A DNA stretch of 64,000 nt, from assembly GCA_012934845.2 (NCBI GenBank), contig WNNJ02003750.1, positions 62,001-126,000 of the forward strand, read 5' to 3'. The stretch comes from Pomphorhynchus laevis. Its lineage: Eukaryota > Acanthocephala > Palaeacanthocephala > Echinorhynchida > Pomphorhynchidae. Below are positions 46,440 through 57,914 of the stretch, one piece after another. The notes below the pieces were generated by a model. That model was not told the DNA's origin. It made no database searches and saw only the letters and a program-made list of their open reading frames with translations. Made by a program: the position numbers and the translations under genes. Position 1 is the stretch's first letter. Each line of letters opens with the position of its first letter.

Positions 46440-46959
46440 AAGAAACTGAATTTCTGTATATTGTTTCTCAGTTTAAATAGGAGTGTTTGTGTGAAGATGA
46501 ATGTGCGAGAGAGATAACTGTGTGTTTAAAATGTTGCCTGTTTAAAATAAGATACACATATCTGTTTAATGAAAAATATGCAATTTTCCTTTTTTCTTTT
46601 TAATTTTTCAATTTAACTTAATTTTAATTTATTATAATTTTTACCTAAATTTTTATGTGTTTAGAAATGCTAATTTAATATGTGATAATATAGTATAATT
46701 ATTTAATATAGTAATAATATAATAATTTCTTTTTCATTTTAAAACTAAAATAAAAAATATTAAAAAAGAAATTATTTTTTATAAACTCAGCCTCAGTTAC
46801 GCTGAATATAATCTTTTGTAAGTGTCTCATAAATTTGTCTTTTACCTAAAGTGAAAAATAAAATATGAAATGAAATATGAAAATTTAAGAAAAAATATGA
46901 ATTATCCATTAAAATGGAAAATTAAATTAAGAATTTCATGCTTATAACATTTTATTTAA

Positions 46960-48060
46960 ATTAAATCAGCTAACTGAGTCTACGTATTTAATATAATTAT
47001 AAAATAAACAAAACATAATAATGCTAAATCAAAATTTAATAATTAAATAATAAAATTAATAATTGTTTTTAGATTTTCTATAATTTAAATCAAGTTAAAA
47101 AAATAAAATAAAAAATAAAATTTAAAATAAACGTCATTTTTATGAATTGACTAATAAATAACAGACGTTGTATCAGAATAAGAATTAGAGGTCATCAGGA
47201 GGAACTGCTATGCTATCAGGTTTCGGCCCCTAACTCCTCTACCCAACATAGCAGCGGGGCCAAATACATGCTAATGATGTATTTCCTCTGAAATAACTAT
47301 CTAGTATCTTATTCTAATGCAAAGTATATTATTTATTATCCATCCATAAAAATTTGCCACTTAAGAGTTTAAATTTATTCTTTATATTATTGTGTTGATT
47401 TATATATTTTACTATTTTCTGCTTGATGTTATTTTTATAGTAACCTAGTTTAAAATATGTATCTATTAAATTATTTAAATGATTTTGAAGAAAGCCAATA
47501 TCATTACATATTGTTGCAATTCTTAAAATTTCATTATTTAATGTATTATATTTTATATTATATGGTATGCATGAATGCTCATGCAAAAATATGTTTCTTG
47601 TAAATTTAAATATGTCATCTTTACGATATAAATTAATAGTAGTTTTAGTTAATGTTAATTTAATGTTCATATCTAGATATACACCTTCTTTATCATTAAT
47701 ATTGGTTTTGTTAAGAATAAGGCTTTCTGGATAAATGTGCTCACTAATTGAATAAAAATTATTAGAATTAAATACACATATATCATCAATGTATCGAAAC
47801 ATATATTTCATATATTTATATTGTTTAGATTTAGTTTTTACACAGTTATGAACAAATTCATATTCTATAAAGCTTAAAAACAAGTCAGCTATAATCGGGC
47901 TACTATTACCACCCATTGGAACACCTTTTACTTGTCTAAATATAGATGTCCCTACTTTTAAATAATTTTGATTTATCAAAATATTTAAGGATTCTATTAA
48001 TTCAATTTTATCCATATATTTATATTTATTTGATGGTTTAATTTTTGTTAGATAGGCGTT
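46960..48060 (-). mobile_element. Best-preserved Penelope-like RT copy (Naiad-like)
   Basis: A minus-strand copy just downstream of XPO1. It contains a longer RT frame (47329-48015), the structured 3' UTR (about 47160-47310) and the 3' end CAGCTAACTGAGTCTACG at 46969. Upstream of the RT frame about 45 bp continue as in 29335-29410 (TTAGATAGGCGTTATAG). It lacks the 5' half of the protein. Confidence 0.9.
47329..48015 (-). CDS. Penelope-like reverse transcriptase (C-terminal 228 aa)
   Basis: Intact frame from ATG (MDKIELIESLNILINQNYLK) to TAA. RT motifs: [20 protein letters not shown] at residues 28-47, [13 protein letters not shown] with YIDD at 75-78, [10 protein letters not shown], then the thumb. 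It ends LWMDNK with no GIY-YIG domain. It copies element RNA into DNA at a nicked target. The Met is internal to the family's full-length protein (N-terminal motif [12 protein letters not shown] is seen at 28975-29184), so this is a truncated copy despite the clean frame. Identity with 42440-43027 is very high, suggesting recent activity. Confidence 0.88.
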   Translation of the reverse strand: MDKIELIESLNILINQNYLKVGTSIFRQVKGVPMGGNSSPIIADLFLSFIEYEFVHNCVKTKSKQYKYMKYMFRYIDDICVFNSNNFYSISEHIYPESLILNKTNINDKEGVYLDMNIKLTLTKTTINLYRKDDIFKFTRNIFLHEHSCIPYNIKYNTLNNEILRIATICNDIGFLQNHLNNLIDTYFKLGYYKNNIKQKIVKYINQHNNIKNKFKLLSGKFLWMDNK

Positions 48061-48109
48061 ATAGTTATAATATGTATGTACATCTTTTTCCGAATATTTT
48101 ATGGATGAA

Positions 48110-48215
48110 TAATAAATAATAATTTGGTATTAGAATAAAATATTAGATAATAAATTTTCATCAGACGAAATACGTCATTAGCATGTCTTTGGTCGCTGTT
48201 ATGCTAAGTCGAAGA
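48110..48215 (+). mobile_element. Inverted, decayed Penelope-like 3' UTR piece
   Basis: AAATACGTCATTAGCATGTC and TGTTATGCTAAG match the complement of the 3' UTR block at 47215-47290, so a second copy lies in opposite orientation next to the first. Confidence 0.6.
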
Positions 48216-48469
48216 ATAGAATAATAATTATATAGAATAGTAATTATTTTAATTGTATCCATATATTTATATTTACTTGATGGTTTAATTTTTGTTAGAT
48301 AGGCGTATCTTTTTCCGAATATAAGATTAATTAAAATAAAGTTTGTGTATACGTTTTATAAAAAGTGGCAAAATTATTAAAAAATTATATAAAGTGGCTA
48401 TTATATAAAGTGCCAAATTATGTAAAGTGTCAAAATTATTAAAAAAAAACTTAATTGTAAATTTCTATT

Positions 48470-48610
48470 ATAAATTGATTGTTCACTAATATTGGATTAT
48501 TTATCAGTGGAGAGAGTGAAGAAAATATTTATTTAATCTCGAATATTCAATAGCCTACTGCTATTGAATATTGAATATTTTCTTCAATCTCTCCACTGAT
48601 AAATAATGTA
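48470..48610. repeat. Palindromic element, same family as 15690-15960
   Basis: Arms start GTGGAGAGAGTGAAG and end with its complement CTTCAATCTCTCCAC; centre TATTCAATAGCCTACTGCTATTGAATA. It is the most compact member and is flanked by GTTCACTAATATTGG. Confidence 0.82.
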
Positions 48611-48719
48611 AATTTCTATTTTATTCTTAGAAGTATTTTACTTTATTTTTAAATTTTATCTTGAAAAAAAAGCATTGAAATTAAAATCAAAATTTATAAA
48701 AGAATTATCAAATTATAAA

Positions 48720-49260
48720 TTAATAAATCATTACTTTTCTATAGTTCAGCCTTCAGTTTGTCCTCAGAAAAAAAATAATAATTTAGCAATTCCTTACATA
48801 AATGATAGATGAACTCATCGTTTATCCAATTTATATCTAAGAATGTGATGAATGGCAATACTAATTAAGTTTGCATTTTTAATAGAAAATTGCCTGCATA
48901 ACTTATTAAAGCCAAAACCTTTATCTACTAAAGAGTCAATTGTTTATAAAATACGTTGCTCGGATCGCGACTGTCTCTATATTGGCCAGACTGGACAATG
49001 TTTATCTAAAAGAATCAAGCATAATGTATATAATTTACAAAAATGAACTGTTTCCAGTGTCATTGCTTAACATTGTACATCACTTAAGTTGATTTTGAGA
49101 ACGCTACTGTGTTGTCTTACAAAAGCAATTATTTAGCACGTATTCATGGCTCGTGAGTCTAACTAAATGACTAATAATAAACCGGACTATAATCTTGAGA
49201 TTGAATTAATGTCTTTTAGTTTTTGACTATGCATAGTAATATCGGAGATCTTTTTTGTGT
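48720..49260 (+). mobile_element. Canonical Penelope-like element fragment with C-terminal GIY-YIG
   Basis: Reads LAIPYINDR, then HRLSNLYLRM, ILIKFAFLIENCLHNLLKPK and STKESIVYKIRCSDRD CLYIGQTGQ-LSKRIKHN (48852-49046), i.e. the end of an RT followed by a GIY-YIG domain (VYKI ... YIGQTG). Further on SYKSNYLARIHGS near 49115 is the usual terminal segment after the nuclease. Several stops show it is dead. Domain order is the canonical one, unlike the element at 19041-19634. Confidence 0.75.
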
Positions 49261-49799
49261 GTGTTTTAATCCATGTGCACGGTAAGGCCATACGAAATTT
49301 TGAAATATGGATAATGTATTTTTGTATCTGTTCCAATTATACTAGCAGCTCGAGAATTCATAATTGTTGATATGAAATGGCTTAGGTCATCTCTATGCGC
49401 AAAACATATTGATATCAACGACCTAAAAGACTTTTATAATCAACATTATCGATTGCCAATACCGAGTTAGAAGATAAACACAAATCCAATAGCAAAGAAA
49501 ATGAAAAGCACAACGTCGTTAATTGATCAATATGTTGCTTCAAGTAATAATAATTGATTATAAGATTAAGAAGTTCACTATACTGGGTGTTCTTAGCAAT
49601 ATAATGTTCCCGGTCAACTTTATGAATATCAAATTCTCTAATACAATGATGTTATTCTTATCCGCATACTTGCAAAGGAGGTGAATATACATTGAGTACT
49701 TACACCCGGACTTCAATATCCCACTCTAAGATACTCGATATTTCAGCAGGAAGCCGTAAGATGACTCACATACACTCAAGTAAATTGAAATAATAGGTA

Positions 49800-50365
49800 A
49801 TTACAAGATTAATCATTGACAAAATAAATCATAGATAACATTATAAAACGATTATATTATTCATCGAAAAGGTTAATCATCACTTAAGTTAATAATGGAT
49901 ATAATTAATCATCGATAAGAATAACAGTCACGATTAATCATCAATCAGGTTAATCATCGATAAGAATAATATTCGATAAGTACAGTCATCGATAAGACTA
50001 ATTATTGATAAACCATCCGTGATATTAATCTTCGATAAACTTAATGATAGGTAAAATTAATTATCGATACGATTAATCAATAATGAATTAAACCATCGAT
50101 AAGAATAATCATCGATAAGATTAATTATCGATGAGATAACGCATAGATAAGATAAACCAATTGATATAAATCATCGATGAGATTAATCATTAATAATATA
50201 AATAATCAATAATATTAATTATCGATAATATTAATAATCAGTATGGTTAATAATCGATATGATAAATCATCAATAAGATAAACCGATTGGATTATAATTA
50301 GGATTGAGCATGGATAAGATAAACCATAGATGGAATTAAAATTATCAATGAGATTAATCATCGAT
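49800..50365. repeat. Degenerate ATCGATAAGATTAATC array
   Basis: About 30 imperfect repeats of a 15-17 bp word built on AATCATCGATAAGATT. The units are too diverged to align exactly by eye but the ATCGAT core recurs throughout. It ends where the LINE-A copy at 50390 begins. Confidence 0.75.
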
Positions 50366-50389
50366 TTATGCATAATCTATATTTTCTAT

Positions 50390-53010
50390 TTATATCATAT
50401 AAATTGTGAAATTGTGAATCGCAAATGTTGTAATAATTTCATTGTTGACATTTTATTGCTGATATCGATATTCTCTGCATTACCGAATCATGGCACTCTG
50501 ACTCTGACGATCTTTCTATTCGTCGTCTATGTCGCTCTGGTTGTTTTTTTAGTTGAATCAGCTCGTCCAGTTGTCTCTTCCACATCTATTGCTTCTAACC
50601 ATGGCAGTATCGTTGCCATTACTAGTCACCCAACGTCTCTACGTAAAATTAACGTTAACATCCGTTAAACCTCATTCGAATTACTCATATGCAGATTATC
50701 AACTACTTTGATCTCGCTATACGTCGCCTATGTTCAACAGGAGTCACTCTCGTTGATTCTGCTCGCTTTTCTGTAATGTGTTATCAGCATCCACGTCAAA
50801 TTAGGATAAGATTGTCGCCTTTGTCTGCGCTCTTTCGTCCCTTATAAAAAAAGTTTTCTAGCACAATTGGAATTATGAATCTTTCGAATTACTTATCTGT
50901 AGATCGTCTCAACTATCATATATCGTCTTTTACAGCTGAACTCACTATCATATATCGTACTGGATCTTTCTATTGTTCATTCAAGTTCTTCGATTAACTA
51001 GCTAATCTTCTTATTGTTCACTTTCAGCTTTCAAACTGTATGTACTAGGTGATTCAAACATTCGCATGAACTGCCCTTCCAAATCATATTCTAGCAAAGT
51101 TGTAAGCATCATTTCCGGCTATAATCTCAATTTACTTTGGACCCCTCCCACTCATGTACTTAACAATACCCTTGGTATAATTGCAACTCCGTGCAGTTTC
51201 TCTACTCATGCTTAATTTAAAATCTTAAATCCTGGTCTCTCTGACCACTTTCTATTTATCCGAGCTCACAGCAATTCTCGTTTACATACTACCTCGCCGA
51301 TCACACATTCATAAGCGTTCTTGAAACACACATTGGATTAATAATGACTGTGTAATTTTAAAGCACTGCGTGCGTCCCGCTTTTCGCATCTATCTTCGTT
51401 TCCTCAAACGAGGTTCTACTTCTGTCTCCTCCGAGTATCGTTATAACTACCAAAATATTCGTCGTTCCTATTACTCTCTCCTACAAAGTAAACACATACT
51501 CTTCTGGCGAAATAAGCTCACTACTTCAGACAAAAAATTACTTGGCACAAATTAAACTCACTCCGTTTACGTTCTTTAACGCCTAGTATTATCAATCTAA
51601 ACTTGTTTTCTTCTCATCTCCATTCAAAAAATGCTAATATCCTCCAATCAAATGCTAATAAATGCTCCAATCAAAAAAGGCTCATTTCCTCTAACTTGTT
51701 TCCTCCCTTCCAAGCCGCTTTTCGCTCTAATCACTCTACTAAAATTGCCTGTCTTAAAGTTTACAATGACTTACTCATCTCGCGCGATCATAAATTATGT
51801 AGTGTCATAGTTTCTATTGATCTATCGTCTGCTTTTGACATCGTCGATCACTCGATTCTTCTCCATCGCCTTCGTCATGATTATGGCTTCTCTTTACCCA
51901 CTGTATCATGGTTTTCTTCATATCTATCAAACCGTACATTTCGCGTATATTCTAACTCTTCTCTCTCCCATCCTTCGTCCATTCCGTCCGGTGTTCCACA
52001 AGGCTCCGTATTAGGCCCTATGCTTTTCTCTCTTCTTCTTGGTGATTTGTCTTCGATTTCTCATAAATTTAACTTCCATGTTATGCAACATGCTGATGAC
52101 ATTCTCATCTATGCTCACGCACCTGTTTATCGTATTCACGATCTCAGTGTTTCTGCTTCCGACTGTATTGTCTCAATTTCCAATCATCTTTCTTCCCTTC
52201 GCCTTTCTCTGAATCCTGATAAATCCAAAATTATGTGGATCCTACCTCGACGCATAGGCTTAAAACCTCCCTCCGTATCATTAAATTCTACAATTCTTCC
52301 AATCGTTGATAATCTCGTTTTCCTAGGCTTACATTTCGACAACCGACTTTCACTTAAACCTTTCGTTAGAGATAAATTACGCTAATCTACCCTGATATTC
52401 CGCAACCTCCGTCAAGTTGGTAGATTGATCGATTTCCCTTCTTGTATGACTCTCATATCTTCTCTCATTTTGCTAGACTCCATTATTGTCTTAGTATATT
52501 TTCCAACTAACCTAAATGCACTCTTCTTCCACTAAAACGCATCGTTAACGCAGCCGTCCGAATTCTCCTCGGTCTTCGTCGTTTTGATCATACATCTCAC
52601 CATCTTGCTTCTCTGGATTTGTCTACAATTTATTCTCGTGTTTAAATTCGTCTTCTTCTCGTTGCTTTCCGCCTTGTAACTTTTCATACCCCTTCATTTC
52701 TCAACCTTCCTTTTCTTGATAATTCTCGTCCTGTTTACTGTTCCTTGCGTTCCTGTAATTCCCTTCTTTTACATGTCCCAAACTACTCTACCTCCTTTGG
52801 CCTCCGCTCCTTCCTGGTGGATGCTCCTCTATCGTGGAATCATCTGCCCATTCATATACGCCAATAACTTCCCTGCCGTGCTTCGAACGACAAATCCAAT
52901 CCCATTTAAATAATTTATCTGCTTGACTTTTTATATTTTTTCATTAGTGGACTTGAAAGCGTGCAGCTGACACGCATTTGAAACGTTAAATAAATTTGTA
53001 TTATTATTTA
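50390..53010 (+). mobile_element. LINE-A copy 3, most complete
   Basis: APE-type endonuclease remnants come first (ADIDILCITESWHSDSDDLS near 50460; GLSDHFLFIRAHSN near 51240), then the RT frame at 51603-52385 and a broken C-terminal part to about 52910. The 3' end has the hairpin GCGTGCAGCTGACACGC (52959-52976) and AAATAAAT tail, matching the 2600-3775 copy. Frame breaks are frequent outside the RT core. No ORF1 like that at 676-1296 was found upstream. Confidence 0.88.
51603..52385 (+). CDS. LINE-A reverse transcriptase core
   Basis: 260 uninterrupted codons: FQAAFRSNHSTKIACLKVYN (RT motif 0/1), VSIDLSSAFDIVDHSILLHR (motif A), GVPQGSVLGPMLFSLLLGDL (motif B), MQHADDILIYAHA (motif C with ADD for the catalytic pair), LNPDKSKIMWILPRR and FLGLHFDNRLSL. 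This is the CR1/L2 style palm. The thumb is cut by a stop at 52383. The histidine-alanine before DD in place of Y/F-A is unusual but probably tolerated or a decay change. Confidence 0.88.
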   Translation: MFSSHLHSKNANILQSNANKCSNQKRLISSNLFPPFQAAFRSNHSTKIACLKVYNDLLISRDHKLCSVIVSIDLSSAFDIVDHSILLHRLRHDYGFSLPTVSWFSSYLSNRTFRVYSNSSLSHPSSIPSGVPQGSVLGPMLFSLLLGDLSSISHKFNFHVMQHADDILIYAHAPVYRIHDLSVSASDCIVSISNHLSSLRLSLNPDKSKIMWILPRRIGLKPPSVSLNSTILPIVDNLVFLGLHFDNRLSLKPFVRDKLR

Positions 53011-53104
53011 AGTTTAATTTTAATCAATGACTTGATTTTATTGTTTACATTTGAGTTTAATTTTTAAATATTAAAAAAATTTATTTTCATCAACAGATGA
53101 AACT

Positions 53105-53195
53105 ATACTTACATTATTCTTAAACCTTTCGTTAGAGATAAATTACTTCTACCCTGAATTCCGCAACCTCCGTCAAGTTGGTAGATTGATCCATT
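53105..53195 (+). repeat. Duplicate of LINE-A segment 52357-52435
   Basis: CCTTTCGTTAGAGATAAATT and CCTCCGTCAAGTTGGTAGAT recur about 750 bp downstream of their place in LINE-A copy 3, isolated in AT-rich sequence. Confidence 0.85.
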
Positions 53196-53970
53196 TCGAG
53201 ATCGTTTGATAGCTCCGACACCTTCAGCATTCAAAGTTTTTCACTGAGGTTTGAGTGTGATTATGCTTTTTACCACATTAATTTTTAAGAGCAAGCTGCA
53301 TTATACATTTTGATATTTTTTTAATAGCAACTATCTTTCTGTATTTCGAACATTACTTAATATACTTTACGAATTACTTTATAAATATTTCAAATTTGAA
53401 ATGATACTAATGTTTTGGAATAGAACCGAAACTTATCAAAATTAAACGAACCAGTTTTATTTATAAAAATGTATTTTTAATTAAATCATTTCGATTAAAC
53501 ATTTGTAGAATAAATACGTCAATAAAATGTTTAATATGATCTCTATTGCTTGGCAATACTTGTAAAAATGTATTTAATAAATATGTTAGCTTTGTTAAGC
53601 TTTAAATGTATTATTATTTTTAGACAAGTCTTTTTAGCAGATACTGTAAATCTAAGTTTAATTGGATATTAATGTAACTTGGAAATCATTTATAAAATAA
53701 ACAAGTTATTATTGGTATTAATGAATTTAAATTTATAATTAGATCAAATTAGTAATTAAATTAATAAATTAATGTTGTATAGGTAATTAATTTTTAATTA
53801 AAATTACATTTTCTTATAACTAAATATTATATTATTTTATGTTCTCAATTTGGATTACCGAAAAGTCATTATTTCATTCAATGTAAATTCTTTCTAAAAA
53901 TTATGATTGTTGGCGTATATTTTTATAAATATAAAATTTAGATGACAAGAACACTGTTATTTTTGTACAA

Positions 53971-53976
53971 TTTATT
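53971..53976 (-). terminator. AATAAA poly(A) signal of the PB1 gene
   Basis: AATAAA on the minus strand, 38 bp after the stop codon at 54014-54016. Confidence 0.6.
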
Positions 53977-54013
53977 TATGATTTAATTAAAATTACTGAT
54001 ACAATATATACAA

Positions 54014-54871
54014 CTAAACATGACATTGAGGCTTCACAGATCTATTTGCATTAATTATGAAGCCTCCTAAATTTGTTGACGGTCTACTGGCCAACTTTGA
54101 TGAAGTAATCTGTGGACTCTGCTGCAGTAATGAATTATAACTTGAAGAAACCAAAAACTGTTGGTTCGATCCAATTGATGAGTGTGACTTTTTGACTTGT
54201 GACTTTTTGACTTGTGTTTTCTTCATGTTACTTTTTCGAGTAGGTTGAAATTTTGCATCTGTATTAGAAGGCATATGAGATTGTGAATTGCTTGTATGTT
54301 TTGAATTATCAGCACATGTAAACAGTGATTGCTTGGGTTTGACTGCTGCTAAATTTGGTTTATCTATTGACAGAGATTTTTCAATATTTGGATATTCACC
54401 AAATATGTCGTTATATAGAGCAGGATAGATAAATTTATTTGTGAGCTCAGATGTACTCAAACTTGTTCGATTTGATTGGAAATTGACAGGCTTATTGGAC
54501 ATTGATTCAGATGGGGTTGAACTTGCTATTGTAATTGAAGTATTATGTTGTGACATGCGATCGCTATTTTCACATAATTTTTCAACTTTGATAATTTTTA
54601 TTTTAAGCTTTTTTCTAATTATCCCGTATCCTGCGTTTTTCCTACTAAGAAGTGAAAATGCCGTATATAAATCCCAGTCATCTGTGACCGTAATCCAATC
54701 ATCGTCTTCGTCTAAATATTTAATTATGTACAATTTTGATTTTATATCAATTTCGAAATAGTGATTGGCTAAAGATGTTAACTCCTCAAAATTTATCCAC
54801 TTGGTTATAATTTTTCTTATATCTTTATTAAATTCAATCTTTATAATTACATTTTCCTTGATGGAGGTTGT
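54014..54871 (-). CDS. PB1-domain protein, 3'-terminal exon
   Basis: The exon begins after a good acceptor (TTTTTCTAG at 54872-54880, phase 0) and codes 285 residues to a TAG. Residues about 7-95 form a PB1 domain, a ubiquitin-like scaffold module: it starts ENVIIKIEFNKDIRKIITKW (basic cluster, with the conserved K and DIRK) and has an OPCA acidic motif, KYLDEDDDWITVTDDWDLYT. Both faces are present, so it could bind head to tail. The rest is a Ser/Gln/Asn-rich, probably disordered tail with a KKTQVKKSQVKKS repeat. The 'IIK...DIR+I ... KY.DEDGD..T' layout recalls TFG, with NBR1 or atypical PKC as alternatives; the tail decides nothing. The upstream exon with the start codon was not located. 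Confidence 0.75.
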   Translation of the reverse strand, partial: TTSIKENVIIKIEFNKDIRKIITKWINFEELTSLANHYFEIDIKSKLYIIKYLDEDDDWITVTDDWDLYTAFSLLSRKNAGYGIIRKKLKIKIIKVEKLCENSDRMSQHNTSITIASSTPSESMSNKPVNFQSNRTSLSTSELTNKFIYPALYNDIFGEYPNIEKSLSIDKPNLAAVKPKQSLFTCADNSKHTSNSQSHMPSNTDAKFQPTRKSNMKKTQVKKSQVKKSHSSIGSNQQFLVSSSYNSLLQQSPQITSSKLASRPSTNLGGFIINANRSVKPQCHV

Positions 54872-55611
54872 CTAGAAAAAGCACAAAAAATAATTTGTTT
54901 ACAAAATACAATAAAAATATAGGTTTTTTGTCTGTAAAAAATAAAATTATTTAACAAATTTATCTTATATAGTTTGTATTTTAAATTGCTCAAACTTTTG
55001 AAATTATCATGTTCGTGTTACAGTTATAATAAGATTTGCTTTACGAAAAACCTTATATTTATATGAAACATTAGCATATTTTAAAATTACTATTTACTAA
55101 ACTACGTCTAAGACGAACACGGCTGACTTTGAAAATAAATTGTTTCACGTGCTTTTTAAAGCAGGATCTTCTGTTAAAATCGTTACAAAGTCTAAAAATG
55201 AACCAACAGCTTTTAAATGCACTCATGACCCTTACTAGTTCTCGATCAATCTAGAATACTTCAAGGATCTGAAAAACACAGGACGCCATCTCATATTATC
55301 ACGACAAAACTTACACATCAATCAATATTTAATAGATTGTTTCAGGCCTCACAATCTTTACAAAATATTCTATTTTGTGTTGGAAATGGTTAAGAAAGAT
55401 ACAAAAGAAATTGTTACCGTCAATGGCATTGATTAGCGTCGACTGAATAAGTTCAATTTCAGATATTATCAACCTTCAATTTGAAAACCTACCGTTATTT
55501 ACAATTACTTGTATATTAACTGAAAATTAGAAAACTAACTATATGTCTTGCTTAAATATATCACGTATTATTTCAATTGTAAATCTACTTAATATTATAT
55601 TTTATTGCAGG

Positions 55612-55802
55612 TGTTTGTTAATTCATATAATAATTTATTAAATCCGGTAATTTTCGATTCAAACGTACTATTTACAATTATTAAATCTGCATTGTTACTT
55701 GTCTTAAACCGAAATAGCCTTAGTTTAAATCTTTTATACATCAAAATGCAATCAGTTCAACGACGTTATTCATCCAGCCAAAGGGTTAATATTGTTTTTT
55801 AA
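55612..55802 (+). CDS. Possible exon, unrecognised
   Basis: A good acceptor (ATTTTATTGCAG) precedes an open stretch encoding VFVNSYNNLLNPVIFDSNVL and FTIIKSALLLVLNRNSLSL. Helical and hydrophobic, like the fragments at 57915-60711, so it may belong to the same gene. No donor was chosen with confidence. Confidence 0.3.
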
Positions 55803-55859
55803 TTCAAAATTTTATGTATGAAAATGATAAATGCTAAATTAAATTATGCAAAAAGTCGA

Positions 55860-57180
55860 GAGATAATCAAGGAGCCGGTTTTAACTTTATTATTTGCTTA
55901 CTTCTTTAATTTGTATAGTTCTCATTGTCGTATCTGCTTTCTACGAAGAAAACACATGTATTTTTGTTAACTATGGACCGCACTTTCCCGGCAATCCGAT
56001 GAATTACTCACTGAGCGAATTTGGTTCGACCTTAAACAAGTTCGGCGGATAACAACTGAGTTAATGTCTGACAAATTACTGTCGTCTGCGATGAATGACA
56101 TTAACATTCAATAACACAATTCTTTTTAAATTTTGAACAGTTTGTGAAAGTTGTCCGATATCGTATAGATTAAATGGGCGCTAATGCTGATAAAATGGCG
56201 ATTGCGAACCCCGGAAGATGCAGATATATTTGTTGCAATGTGGCCTCACATTCCGATTTATATCCAGACCACTTATTCAATAGAGATAGCGTCTCATAGC
56301 ATTGCACCGAATGTGATTTATAGCTAACACAACACTGATGACGGATTAAAAGCCAGAGAATTGACCGTAAGTTTTAACGAAACTAGCCACAATGTTTACT
56401 GTTTTGCGACAACCTGAAGATATTCAACTTTAATCAGATTAATAAATCCGTACGCGCTTCCAGTAATTGACCAAAATGTCCGAAGATATGTCAGTTATTT
56501 ATATATTATGTTATGTAATTATCTACCTATTTGAATGAATATTTGTTTATACATTGCACTATTTCATTTCTAAAAAAATAAGCCGAAACCTCATCAGACA
56601 ATAATTCTTACTTCTGACTTTTAGTTTAAGAGATCATTTCAACATTTCAATTAAATTTTGTCTTTTCACATTAAATGTATTGTTTACAATTTATGTTTCA
56701 AAATTTTTGTAAAAAACGTTGGTAACAAAATATCTTTAAAATATGAACTAGTAAAATGTATCCGCAAGTGTACCTTACTAGATTGAAAGATAGAATCATC
56801 AAAATTTCTGTCACTCCTGAGATAACGATTATCTGGTCTGAACATATTATACTTTATATTATAGGCTATAGATAAAACACAGCCTCATTTATTTTTATCA
56901 AGACACATATTAGAGTAACCATGGACACGGAATTTTATAAATCTTTAAATAAATATTTGCATAAAAGCTATATATAATCGAGATATTTATCTAGTCAAGA
57001 ACAATGAATTAACATCTCTTAACATGATTATTTAAAAATGTTATTGTGAATATGACATACTTTAAACTACAAGAAAAATATGTTAACATAATAATATATA
57101 ATATTAAATATATAAAATTATATTAAATATTACATACATTTTGGAATTAAAAATTACATTGATTTTGAAGCCATATTCAT
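55860..57180. other. No gene recognised
   Basis: Sequence of somewhat higher GC at 55950-56480 has no long frame. The rest is AT-rich. Confidence 0.4.
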
Positions 57181-57189
57181 TATCAGATG

Positions 57190-57390
57190 AAAGGGTTATA
57201 ATGTGTAATTGGTAAGGATTATGGCAGCATAAACAAAGATGGTGATCGCTTTATTGAATTTTGGGATTCTCAAGATTTGATCATCACGAATACCTTGTGC
57301 ATTAAGAGTTCATCTCAGCTCTTAACAAATTACAGTGATAAAGAAAAACCACAGATTCACTTCATACTAATGGGACGCGTGCATATGTCT
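57190..57390 (+). mobile_element. LINE endonuclease fragment
   Basis: Encodes GKDYGSINKDGDRFIEFWDS, QDLIITNTLC and later KEKPQIHFILMGR, the APE endonuclease segment 'GDRFIEFCD...L.ITNT...Q.RNQIDYIL' common in RTE/Jockey-group LINEs. Too short and diverged for further placement. Confidence 0.65.
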
Positions 57391-57914
57391 TCTTATAAAA
57401 CGCTTAAAGTTTATTTTTATTAAAATAGTAAGTAAAATATTCCCGTCAAATTGAGCTGATCCATCGTTTCAAAGGTTGTCATCTTATATATATTTGAATA
57501 ATAATATATATTATATAATTATATCAATTAATTTTTTTTCAATTATAATATTATTAATGTATTAATTATTAAAATTTTACGAAACAGATTAGTTTATATT
57601 TCTGCTTTTTTTGATAATTAGTGTATTAATTATATTAAGACATTATTATAATTAATACCTTTATGCTTTTTGACTATTGCATAGTAATGTGTTTTACCGA
57701 GTGTTATTTTATGTTTACCGAGTGATGTCGTTAGTTCTTTTGTTGATAATGTTAATGTTTTCTTTTTAAAATATTCTTATTTTTTCTTTTTCTGTGAAAA
57801 TTTAATCTTAGATGCAAATCTCCACAAATCTGTTACTTTTAGATTTATTGAAAATTTACTATATATTTATGACAATTTATTTTGTATTTTTTGACAATTT
57901 ATTTTGTATTTTAG

